Below, one piece after another: positions 1-8,974 of a stretch of 64,000 nt of DNA (position 1 is the stretch's first letter; every line of letters starts with the position of its first letter). A program made the position numbers and the translations under genes. The notes under the pieces are model-generated. The model saw only the letters and a list, made by a program, of their open reading frames with translations, was not told the DNA's origin and did no database searches. Source of the stretch: Paenibacillus fonticola DSM 21315 (GTDB lineage: Bacteria > Bacillota > Bacilli > Paenibacillales > Paenibacillaceae); the NCBI RefSeq assembly GCF_000381905.1, contig NZ_KB907261.1, positions 78,941 through 142,940 of the forward strand. The letters run 5' to 3'.

Positions 1-104
1 ATAGCGAGTTTAGTAAATGACATTGCGCTTTAACCTCTGTAGCCGCCATCGCTTGATTCGTCAAATCCAGACCGATCATTCGTCATGTGATTGCTCAATA
101 CGCT

Positions 105-1898
<1,794 letters not shown>

Positions 1899-1941
1899 TT
1901 AGAATGAATGGGTTCAAGCGGAGCTGCTGCTGCCAAGTGCA

Positions 1942-1975
1942 ACAAAAAAAGACCGCAACGAAAGAAGCGGTCTTT
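1942..1975 (-). terminator. Attenuator of the thiC TPP riboswitch
   Basis: A 9-bp perfect stem (AAAGACCGC / GCGGTCTTT) is followed on the minus strand by a T run. It lies between the riboswitch aptamer and the thiC start, the expected place for an expression platform. Confidence 0.9.
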
Positions 1976-1989
1976 GTATACACAAAGGC

Positions 1990-2085
1990 TTGGACGTTTC
2001 CTCCGCTGGCATTACCCAGATCAGGTTATACGGTCAACAGCGCATTAGCTGTCCTCTCAGCCTGGTTGACCCAAGCTCCCGTGTA
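1990..2085 (-). promoter_or_regulatory. TPP (THI-box) riboswitch upstream of thiC
   Basis: The minus strand reads ACGGGAGCTTGGGT, then GGCTGAGAG, then TAACCTGATCTGG and AATGCCAGCG. These are the conserved blocks of the thiamine pyrophosphate aptamer, in order. It precedes a terminator hairpin and thiC. Confidence 0.97.
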
Positions 2086-2261
2086 TTCAATTCACCTATA
2101 CATAATATATGGAAAAGAAGGAAGTGGCAACCCTTTTCTCAAAAACTAAGAGGCACTATGCCGCCATTTAGTTTCCTCTCAAGAAAGTTTTCTAATAACG
2201 CCCCATAAACTAAAGCTGATTTGCTCACTAAATTTTAATGTACAGCCAATGGTTCTAGGCA

Positions 2262-2312
2262 ACAAAAAACCTTCTATTTCCTCTTCGCAGAGCGGATAAA
2301 GGTTATAGAAGG
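2262..2312 (-). terminator. Terminator downstream of gerE
   Basis: The stem CCTTCTAT / ATAGAAGG is followed by TTTTTTG on the minus strand. A second hairpin (ACGGTTTT / AAAACCGT) lies between it and the gerE stop codon. The host gerE unit therefore still has its natural end on this side of the element. Confidence 0.8.
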
Positions 2313-2345
2313 CTTACGGTTTTATGACGTGCCATGGCAAAACCG

Positions 2346-2424
2346 TCAAATTTTTAGTTCCCCAAGCTTGATAAGCTCGACAACCGCCTGCGCACGACCT
2401 TTTACGTTCAATTTCTGCATGACA
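2346..2424 (-). CDS. gerE: GerE, 3' segment of a split gene
   Basis: The minus strand encodes the C-terminal 26 residues of a GerE protein (starting VMQKLNVKGRAQAVVEL, ending GELKI) and then TGA. This is the last part of the LuxR/GerE DNA-binding domain. It has no start codon or ribosome binding site here. The missing first 48 residues are encoded 22 kb away at 24603-24748 on the same strand. Joining the segments at the TT of the shared TTGGA core restores codon 49 (AAT, Asn) and a 225-nt frame of 74 codons plus stop, the usual length of Bacillus GerE. GerE is a mother-cell regulator acting with sigma-K on late coat genes. This is a gene interrupted by a mobile element rather than a randomly decayed one. 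Confidence 0.93.
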
Positions 2425-2450
2425 TTGGAGATGTGTTTTGAAGTACATCC
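2400..2450. repeat. Left attachment site (attL) of the gerE-intervening element
   Basis: The core TTGGA at 2425-2429 is shared with the right end (24603-24607). The element arm at 2427-2449 begins GGAGATGTG and is a 19-of-23 inverted copy of the right element arm at 24580-24602. The other side is gerE coding sequence. Confidence 0.88.
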
Positions 2451-2463
2451 AACTACGTAACCG

Positions 2464-3369
2464 TTATCCTGCGAGAGCAGCACGATAACTAGTTAAATAA
2501 TTATTAATGGCGTCCTTTAAATAATATAAGGTTGATAAATCACAACAGTGACAAGCGATATTTTCAAAATCAACTCGATTAACACCTTTTCCATCTGTAT
2601 AGGTTGAAAGGTAAGATATGAATAATTGCAACAATTGTTTTCCAGGTATTACTTTCTTGAACTCAGATCCATACATTGTAGTAATTCTTCTATCTATACT
2701 TAAATAATGTTTTGTAAATCCGTACATCTTATTTCTTTTATAGTCTTTAAACACCTTTTCTAAAAGATAGTTACCTACTTTTCTTTCATCAATTTCATAT
2801 GGTTTTTTTTCATTTGTGAATCTAGCTATTGGTAGTTTCGCATTATCAACTGGAAGTCTTAATTTTTGAACTGTAATAAAAATTGTAACTAATTTTCTTG
2901 TCTGCTTTGAAATATTTTCAATCCACTTATCAAATTCAATTTTATGCTTGCATAATCTCTTGTTTTCATTAGTTCTGCCTTTAACAAAATTAATCCCAAC
3001 TTCTTCATCAACCAAATAATTTTCAATCGAGTATCTTTCCAAATATATAAAATTATCGTCTCTAACTTTATTTTCTCCTTTAATATCGTCAAAATCTAAA
3101 TCAGCTATAAAGAAACAGGGGACTAAATGTTCCCTATGTTCTTCAGCTTCATTTTTTCTATGGATATCTTTAAGATTCTTTTTGCCAGAAACTGCTTCAA
3201 CTCGTATTTCAATTGAGGTATCTGAAAATAACCTCTGCATCAAAGTTTCGTAAATATGAACTCCTTTTTCATCTTCAATATATATTAAAACATCAGTAGT
3301 TTGAGTTAGAAGAACTGAAAATCCTAAATAACCATCATTACTATACGTTGGAATTTCGTTACTATCCAT
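2464..3369 (-). CDS. DUF4435 (TOPRIM-like) protein, PARIS AriB-like effector
   Basis: The 301-residue product has the hallmarks of DUF4435, a TOPRIM-fold nuclease-like domain. An acidic motif IEDEKG lies at residues 31-36 and a DLDFDD motif at about 90-95. In PARIS defence this protein (AriB) is held by the AAA ATPase AriA and released when a phage anti-restriction protein is sensed, causing growth arrest. The gene starts 3 nt after the ATPase gene at 3373-4716, the order of known ariA-ariB operons. Its stop lies only about 15 bp inside the left att arm, so cargo reaches the element edge. The exact system type is inferred from the pair; another AAA/DUF4435 system is possible. Confidence 0.75.
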   Translation of the reverse strand: MDSNEIPTYSNDGYLGFSVLLTQTTDVLIYIEDEKGVHIYETLMQRLFSDTSIEIRVEAVSGKKNLKDIHRKNEAEEHREHLVPCFFIADLDFDDIKGENKVRDDNFIYLERYSIENYLVDEEVGINFVKGRTNENKRLCKHKIEFDKWIENISKQTRKLVTIFITVQKLRLPVDNAKLPIARFTNEKKPYEIDERKVGNYLLEKVFKDYKRNKMYGFTKHYLSIDRRITTMYGSEFKKVIPGKQLLQLFISYLSTYTDGKGVNRVDFENIACHCCDLSTLYYLKDAINNYLTSYRAALAG

Positions 3370-3372
3370 TAG

Positions 3373-4716
3373 TTATCTATCGCTCCTTAACAGCACACAA
3401 TGATCCCTGAAAACTCCGACTATTTCAGGAGAATGAGTAGCAAAAATTAATTGCAATGAGGGAGAAACGTTTAAAATTGATTGAGCAAACTTTCTTTGCC
3501 ATGAAATATGTAATGATAATTCTGGTTCGTCAATTATGTATATTCCACGTTTATTAGAGCTAACTTCAAAGATTAAATATGCAAAAAATATTACAATCTG
3601 CTTTTCTCCTGACGAAAGTTTTTCAAGACCCATTTTTTCTTTTCCGTGCTTTTGTTTGAACAGTACATTTCCTTCACGGTCATTTAATATTAATTCTTTA
3701 TTACTCTCACTCAAAAAACCGTTAACAGTTTCAAGAAAAAGATTCATATTTCTTTGCAGTTCTGATTTTTTTTGATTTGTATCTTGGATAGTTTTTTGCC
3801 ACTGCATGATACGATTAAGTTGTGGTAAGTTGCCCATAAAAGATAAAATATTTGTATCAAATTCCCTTTGCCCACCTGATTTTCTCCATTGTTCATAGAT
3901 CTTATAACCATCAAACAAATTAGATATGAAAGCATCCATTTGTCTTTCAAATTTCGGGGTAAGCAATCGCATATCTTTAAAAGCCAACTTTAATTCATTA
4001 ATTTTCGCTTCATTTAATATCCCTATTAACTTGCTGATATCCGTCAAAAATGTTTTGTCATCATAATATTGAAACGAAGATTGAAATATTTCCCTTCGCA
4101 TACGCTCGTTAAGTTGTTCTAGTTCAAATCCTGTTTTTCTCTGATACTCTTTAACCATTCTATTGATATTTCTTAATGAATCATCAATTCCTCCAATCGG
4201 ACGATTGTCACCTTCATTCCATTCTTCAATATACATTCTTCTTTGTTTTTCTCTCATAATTCTTTTTCTATGGTCATCAAGGTCATTACCTTCAAGAAAC
4301 CTATTATCCCTAGATAATGGTAGGTATAGAATGTTCAATTCTTTGGATATTTGGCTTAATATTGCATCTAAGTTTGGTTCAGAATCCTCTCGATTGTTAA
4401 TTCTAATATACCCTTCATCCCTGGTAGTAAAGCCAACAGGAATATCATAATTGTTCCATCTTAATACACACAAACCCTCAGAGTTATCAATATTAATTCT
4501 ACGAATTTCTTCATCCACTTCATATTCTAATAAAAGTTCTTGAAATCTATATTTATTTAAAAAATCAAGATTTTTCGAAGCTAAGGAAGAAATAATATTT
4601 AATAGAGTTGTTTTGCCAGATCCATTTGCTCCGACCAATAAAGTTAAATCCTCATTAAAGTCTACTTTAATATCTTTCCAACCATACATCTTAGAGATTT
4701 TCATGTACCTTATCAT
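3373..4716 (-). CDS. AAA ATPase, PARIS AriA-like sensor
   Basis: This 447-residue ATPase is of the ABC/SMC-like AAA15/AAA_21 kind. Walker A GANGSGKT is at residues 29-36, the signature LSSGEKQ at about 367, Walker B IYIIDEPE near 392 and the histidine of THSPE near 428. The middle third is charged and helical. Paired with a downstream DUF4435 protein it matches the AriA subunit of PARIS, which forms an ATPase scaffold that holds AriB. The ATG at 4716 follows GGGGGA. An extended -10 promoter sits about 65 nt upstream, so the pair probably forms its own transcript. Specific assignment to PARIS rather than another two-gene ATPase system is an inference. Confidence 0.78.
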   Translation of the reverse strand: MIRYMKISKMYGWKDIKVDFNEDLTLLVGANGSGKTTLLNIISSLASKNLDFLNKYRFQELLLEYEVDEEIRRINIDNSEGLCVLRWNNYDIPVGFTTRDEGYIRINNREDSEPNLDAILSQISKELNILYLPLSRDNRFLEGNDLDDHRKRIMREKQRRMYIEEWNEGDNRPIGGIDDSLRNINRMVKEYQRKTGFELEQLNERMRREIFQSSFQYYDDKTFLTDISKLIGILNEAKINELKLAFKDMRLLTPKFERQMDAFISNLFDGYKIYEQWRKSGGQREFDTNILSFMGNLPQLNRIMQWQKTIQDTNQKKSELQRNMNLFLETVNGFLSESNKELILNDREGNVLFKQKHGKEKMGLEKLSSGEKQIVIFFAYLIFEVSSNKRGIYIIDEPELSLHISWQRKFAQSILNVSPSLQLIFATHSPEIVGVFRDHCVLLRSDR

Positions 4717-4779
4717 TAAAGTTAATCCCCCCTAGGATAGACCTCTACGTTTTCAGTAGATGTTACACGACTTTAGAAC

Positions 4780-4788
4780 TAGATTATA
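4780..4788 (-). promoter_or_regulatory. Extended -10 promoter of the PARIS-like operon
   Basis: The minus strand has TGGTATAAT, a TATAAT box with a TGn extension, about 65-70 nt before the AAA ATPase start. No good -35 box lies 17 bp away. This suggests vegetative expression of the pair. Confidence 0.5.
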
Positions 4789-4812
4789 CCATATAATTAC
4801 AACCTTCGCACT

Positions 4813-5097
4813 TGCTTACGTTCTCTTTCCTGTTAGTACGAGTTATAAGAAACAGGGGATTAGGAGAATAAAACTATTAAGCATCGCTTAAAATTAAAGA
4901 ATTGACCCGAGTACATTTTTACTGATGCTAAAAGCATACTCTATAGTGGACAGACATGTTTTTTGAAAACGATGCATGTGCAATTTATATTTATTGTTTT
5001 TAGACGAGCAATAAGCTTGACTATTGCTAATGGAATAGAAGCTAATTCTCCTCTATACATTAAACAATAAACCAAGCTTTATTTATCGCTTTTTAAC
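4813..5097. other. Non-coding gap between defence pair and recombinase
   Basis: About 285 bp of AT-rich sequence between two minus-strand genes. I see no open frame with a ribosome binding site and no strong hairpin. It presumably holds the recombinase 3' end and upstream control of the ATPase gene. Confidence 0.4.
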
Positions 5098-6708
5098 TTA
5101 TTCATGTTGTTCTTTGCTAGCAGTCTCCAACTCCTGCAACGACAACCCAAAGGTCGTCACTACCTGAATCTCACCATCACGGCTAACTTTAATTTCGGAT
5201 AACAGCTTTTTCAGTATCAACTGCATCTCATCAAATGAATCCAAGTCCAGATCCAGCAGCTCATCCAGCATATCCATTACTTGCTCGTATAGCTCGGTTA
5301 AATCTGACTTTTTCTGTTTCTCCTCATTAACCTCTGTCAGCCTCTTCTCCAGTTGAACGATTTCCTGCTCATAGATAGCCTTCTCCATGTTATACTGCTG
5401 TTCATCATGGAACCCGCCTGACAGCTTCTCACGACGCAATTCAAACAGACATTTGCGATTATCTGCAATTCGCTTATGGAGCTTCTTCAACTCACCTTCA
5501 AGGTCTGACTGATTAATTTGAATGAGTCCTTTATGCTTTTCTAATAATTCCTCTGCTGAGGTTATATGTCTCAGAGCATGAGATAGTGAATGAATAAGGT
5601 CATCGCGAAAAGGATAGTAGGGGAGCCAAAAATCGTTATTACATCCAGCATCGCCTTGTCGTCGTCTTTTGGAGCAGACTAGATAGCGGTATTCTCTGCC
5701 ATCACGGTCTGTTTTCTTGCTTTTGGATTTCATACTCACCATTGACGAACCGCAATGCGCACATTTGATTATACCTGCAAATATATTGATTTTCTGCCTT
5801 ATCCCGCCGCGCTCACCACCGCCTCGTTCTAGCCGCAACTCTTGTGCTAACTGGAAAACTTCCTCATCAATTATGCCCTGATGAGTTTGCTCATCAATGG
5901 CATAGCGCCATTCGCTTTTGGGGCGCTGCACCTGTACCTTTTTTCTTTCTGACATATCGTTTACATTGGTGTATACCGTTTTTGTTTCATATTTGGAAAA
6001 TCGATTTTTACCAATGTAAGCTTCATTTTGCAGTATTCGCTGAACCGTTGTAATGCCCCACAATCCATTTTTGGGAGAGGGGATGCCTTTATCATTCAAA
6101 TAAGCCACAATTGCTTTTTCTCCCATTTTATTTGCCGTGTACATCTGAAATATCGCACGGACAGTGCTTAATGTTTCCTCATCAGGAACTAGCACCTTCA
6201 ACCCATTTTGAACCACCCTCTTATAGCCATACGGAGCGCGACTACCAATAAAATTCCCTTTACGGGCTGATTCACGTTTACCACGACGGGAACTTCGGCT
6301 AATCTGTTCACTGACCGATTGGTTAATACTCGAAATAATGGAGAAGAGCATTTCACCGTCAGAATCGGAATCGTAATGATCGTCGATAGATATTAAACGG
6401 ATGTGCAAGGCATCAACAATTTTACGTTTTAAGTTAATAGAGTCGCCAATGTCACGAGCAAAACGAGATAAGGCAGCAAAAATGATAACCTGAAAGGCAC
6501 CGTTCTGAGCATCTCTTACAACCCGCTGTATGGCTTGTCTGTCAATGATATTCGTTCCTGATTCTCTGTCCTCATATATAATATCTTCACTGGTTTCCCA
6601 GCCCATATCTTCCGCATAATGCTTACATGCTGCAAGCTGATGCTCTGGGCTATCCTTCTGACTTTCCTTCGTCGTACTTACCCGTACGTAGATAGCTACT
6701 TTCGTCAT
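5098..6708 (-). CDS. Large serine recombinase, integrase of the gerE element
   Basis: This 536-residue site-specific recombinase very probably inserted, and can excise, the element in gerE. The N-terminal resolvase domain has the catalytic serine at residue 11 (YVRVST) and active-site arginines in SRFARD (82, 85). A recombinase domain follows, then a zinc ribbon with Cys 316, 319, 345 and 356, then a long coiled coil (about 395-480) that in this family controls synapsis. All key residues are present. It lies 2.7 kb from the left att site. A small candidate directionality factor is just upstream, but a terminator-like hairpin separates the two. SpoIVCA (skin) and SprA (SPbeta) are functional parallels. 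ATG at 6708 follows GGGGA. Confidence 0.95.
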   Translation of the reverse strand: MTKVAIYVRVSTTKESQKDSPEHQLAACKHYAEDMGWETSEDIIYEDRESGTNIIDRQAIQRVVRDAQNGAFQVIIFAALSRFARDIGDSINLKRKIVDALHIRLISIDDHYDSDSDGEMLFSIISSINQSVSEQISRSSRRGKRESARKGNFIGSRAPYGYKRVVQNGLKVLVPDEETLSTVRAIFQMYTANKMGEKAIVAYLNDKGIPSPKNGLWGITTVQRILQNEAYIGKNRFSKYETKTVYTNVNDMSERKKVQVQRPKSEWRYAIDEQTHQGIIDEEVFQLAQELRLERGGGERGGIRQKINIFAGIIKCAHCGSSMVSMKSKSKKTDRDGREYRYLVCSKRRRQGDAGCNNDFWLPYYPFRDDLIHSLSHALRHITSAEELLEKHKGLIQINQSDLEGELKKLHKRIADNRKCLFELRREKLSGGFHDEQQYNMEKAIYEQEIVQLEKRLTEVNEEKQKKSDLTELYEQVMDMLDELLDLDLDSFDEMQLILKKLLSEIKVSRDGEIQVVTTFGLSLQELETASKEQHE

Positions 6709-6738
6709 GATTGATCATTCCCCTTATATAAAAGCAAA

Positions 6739-6771
6739 TCCCTCTGGCAAAGCAAGCTCAAGCCAAAGGGA
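6739..6771 (-). terminator. Terminator-like hairpin between the small protein and recombinase
   Basis: A 10-bp stem (TCCCTTTGGC / GCCAGAGGGA, one G-T pair) is followed on the minus strand by TTTGCTTTT. It ends only about 31 nt before the recombinase start codon, so it could attenuate read-through from the small upstream gene. Confidence 0.65.
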
Positions 6772-6805
6772 CTGCTGGATGTTCAAATTTATGAATAGCT
6801 ATAGA

Positions 6806-6976
6806 TTAAATGGCACGTCCTAAAGCTGAGATTTTTTTTACGCGGTAATTATTGGCTTGATACTCATCTATGTTTTTATGAACAACCTGTTTGGCAAGTT
6901 CATCAATCATTTCACCCAGATTACCCTGCCCAGCCTGAATATGAATATGGTAAGCTTTATTTAAATCCCTTGACAT
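6806..6976 (-). CDS. Small protein (56 aa), candidate recombination directionality factor
   Basis: A short frame encodes 56 residues beginning MSRDLNKAYHIHIQAGQG and ending KISALGRAI. The ATG at 6976 has an AGGAG site nine bases upstream. It lies immediately upstream of the serine recombinase on the same strand. Serine integrases need a directionality factor to excise, and SprB of SPbeta is a similarly small protein encoded near its integrase. A perfect sigma-K-type -10 (CATAAAATA) begins 31 nt upstream. Position, size and promoter suggest it triggers mother-cell excision. I recognise no sequence family, so the role is inference; a small regulator or toxin-like peptide is possible. Confidence 0.6.
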   Translation of the reverse strand: MSRDLNKAYHIHIQAGQGNLGEMIDELAKQVVHKNIDEYQANNYRVKKISALGRAI

Positions 6977-7007
6977 CGGGCATTCTCCTCTCGAGCGTTC
7001 TCATGTT

Positions 7008-7016
7008 TATTTTATG
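7008..7016 (-). promoter_or_regulatory. Sigma-K-like -10 box before the small protein gene
   Basis: The minus strand has CATAAAATA, a full match to CATAnnnTA. It lies 31 nt before the ATG at 6976, an ideal leader length. No AC dinucleotide is at the usual 16-17 nt spacing, so the -35 part is weak. Confidence 0.4.
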
Positions 7017-7178
7017 TTCTATTGATCTTGTACCATGACCGATTAAATCGGAGTGGGCTGCTTTGCTCTATTTTCATGTGTCGCTGAAGTATAACCGAGT
7101 TCCGTAAATTTTCTAAATATGATTTATCTATATAAACTGTGCAAACACAGGCTGTATTTCGTAGTGAGGTTGCAATGG

Positions 7179-7958
7179 CTAAATCAGGTGAATTAGCTTG
7201 TCTTTCAGTTCATTCGTATTCTCTAAACGTATATTTGTAAGCTCTATGTACTTCGATTCTCTTTCAAAGGCAATAAAGTTTCTGTTCGTCATTTGAGTGG
7301 CAACAGCTTCGCTGCCGCTCCCACAAAACGGTATGAGGACAATTTGATCTGGATGCGAATGAAGATTAATCAGCTTGATTGAAATTTCCAATGGCTTCTG
7401 ACAAGGGAATTTCCCATGTCTTTTTTCGAATCTTGGAGTCAATGCAGTTTCGAATACACTTTGAATGTTCTTGTTGTCATTGATCCTTTTAGCATAGTCC
7501 AAATTATAGGTTCGTCGTTTTCCTTTGCTCGCCCAAATAATTGATTCTGATGCAAAGTGCGGAGCATTGCCTGAAAAGTTTGGCGGTGGATTTTTCTTTT
7601 TCCACTCGTATTTAGCACGAATGGTGAAAGATGACTGTTCTATTAAGTAGCCGACTGTAAATATGTTATGGTGGGTCCCATATGCAAGCATTGAACCGTC
7701 AGGTTTCAATACTCGGTGACACTCATTAATCCAGGCTTCATTAAATGCCTGAAAATCATCAATTTTGTCCCAATCTTCCTTGAAGTAATTAAAACCATAT
7801 GTTTCTTTCATATTGATCTTTGTACCGTTATTGCCAAGATTATATGGCGGGTCAGCAATAACCAGGTCAATGCTATTGTCAGGCAGCATTTTCATACCTT
7901 CTATACAATCTCGTTGGTAGATTCGATTTATTTGTAGTCCATTTAATAGTTTTGACAT
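7179..7958 (-). CDS. DNA methyltransferase, DPPY type (orphan)
   Basis: This 259-residue S-adenosylmethionine-dependent enzyme should methylate adenine N6 or cytosine N4. Catalytic motif IV DPPY is at residues 36-39 and the AdoMet-binding motif FCGSGS at about 211-216. That motif order is the beta class (N6_N4_Mtase family). No restriction endonuclease gene is adjacent, so it is probably an orphan that protects the element from host or foreign restriction, or alters regulation. A 75-residue DUF5348-like gene lies upstream on the same strand. The recognition sequence cannot be read from the protein. Confidence 0.9.
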   Translation of the reverse strand: MSKLLNGLQINRIYQRDCIEGMKMLPDNSIDLVIADPPYNLGNNGTKINMKETYGFNYFKEDWDKIDDFQAFNEAWINECHRVLKPDGSMLAYGTHHNIFTVGYLIEQSSFTIRAKYEWKKKNPPPNFSGNAPHFASESIIWASKGKRRTYNLDYAKRINDNKNIQSVFETALTPRFEKRHGKFPCQKPLEISIKLINLHSHPDQIVLIPFCGSGSEAVATQMTNRNFIAFERESKYIELTNIRLENTNELKDKLIHLI

Positions 7959-8077
7959 AACAATTGCTCCTTCTTATTAGAATGCTGATGCTTTTTATGC
8001 GTTCTTTTTCCAAACTTTAATTCAATGTCGCAGTGAACCAAGAATCCGACAAGCAATTGCATTATAATCTCCTGTGC

Positions 8078-8305
8078 TTAATATAGAATGATCTTATATT
8101 CTTCTTTCGGATGCAGCCTGAAGCGTACACTTTCGCAAATTGCATACCAGTCGCTATCCATTTCAAGGCGACAGGGCAGTTGAATCTTTCCCATATTAAT
8201 ATGGAAGATGTCCCCACAGTGCATAGAGAACTTGCGGTTCGCTTCTGTTATTGCTCTCCAGGTATCTTCGTTTTTATCGTACTTTAACGTGTAATAGTTG
8301 CCCAT
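8078..8305 (-). CDS. DUF5348-like small protein
   Basis: A 75-residue protein beginning MGNYYTLKYDKNEDTW, with a predicted beta-rich pattern and a C-terminal RFRLHPKEEYK segment. It resembles DUF5348 proteins often found on plasmids and integrative elements, whose function is unknown. A CGGAGGA site precedes the ATG at 8305. It is upstream of the methyltransferase on the same strand with a 119-bp gap. The family call is from memory of the sequence pattern. Confidence 0.6.
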   Translation of the reverse strand: MGNYYTLKYDKNEDTWRAITEANRKFSMHCGDIFHINMGKIQLPCRLEMDSDWYAICESVRFRLHPKEEYKIILY

Positions 8306-8476
8306 TCCAATTCCTCCGTTGATTTAGTTATTTTGTTATACTCTAAATTGGTTGTTAGTATTGTTCTGCTTCAACCGAGAACCCCGAAGGAAATTCCGCC
8401 CCACTGCCACCCTAATCGCAATACTGCGGTAGACGTCTTGCTCTCTACTGGGTAGGCTACGCTTCAGATTTGCTAA

Positions 8477-8768
8477 CGCGGACTCTGATAACCGCGCCCT
8501 CTACAAAGAGGGGATTTATATGAGTAACAACCAATTAGAGGGAGCTATGGACAAAACAAAAACACCCATAGTATTCCGTTGTAGAGCTGGTTATCGTTTT
8601 TTCTTGGCATCTAATCTTTGTCTATCAGAGGGCAGATTTCTCCCGTCTAATAGCCAGAAACTAGATACACAAGTAAAGCAAAAAACGATCGATCACCAAG
8701 TGTATAAAACCACTTATTGGTGATACCAGCTCCGCGTGCCTTTGTAAGGCACCGGAAACTATGGGTGT
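8477..8768. ncRNA. Strongly structured RNA-like region
   Basis: A nested set of helices is visible. Two hairpins come first: CGCGG/CCGCG (8477-8496) and CCCTCT/AGAGGG (8497-8512). A long-range outer stem joins 8562-8578 to 8753-8768 (16 pairs, one bulge), beginning ACACCCATAG / CTATGGGTGT. Inside it, GAGCTGGTTATC (8584-8595) pairs with GATACCAGCTC (8722-8732, one bulge). A 7-bp hairpin GTGCCTT/AAGGCAC (8736-8752) makes a three-way junction. Further pairing (CGTTTTT/AAAAACG; ACCAAGTG with CACTTATTGGT) fills the core. I recognise no known RNA family. It lies about 200 bp upstream of the PIN-domain gene. A 67-codon frame at 8520-8723 runs through the stems and is probably accidental. Transcribed strand is uncertain. 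Confidence 0.55.
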
Positions 8769-8974
8769 ACCATTTATAAAAGATTAAGTTGTAGTGGTCG
8801 CTCAATTGAGCTTAGGTAGAATATTATCATGGGTTAAAATGGATTGTCAATCGCTTTTCTGATTTTGTCGGAACCAAAGCTTATTCGTCACGACCTATTA
8901 TCAGGCAGGACTTCCCCTATTAACTTAAAATAAATCTAATACCATCATCATAGGAGAAGGAGATTAGAGCGTTT

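Noticed and set aside
7008..7016. Claiming a full sigma-K promoter before the candidate directionality factor
   Set aside because: Only the -10 box matches; no AC at 16-17 nt spacing, so it is listed as sigma-K-like only.
8520..8723. 67-codon open frame starting at an ATG after GAGGGG
   Set aside because: It runs straight through the long-range stems of the structured region and has no recognisable domain; the RNA structure explains the sequence constraint better.
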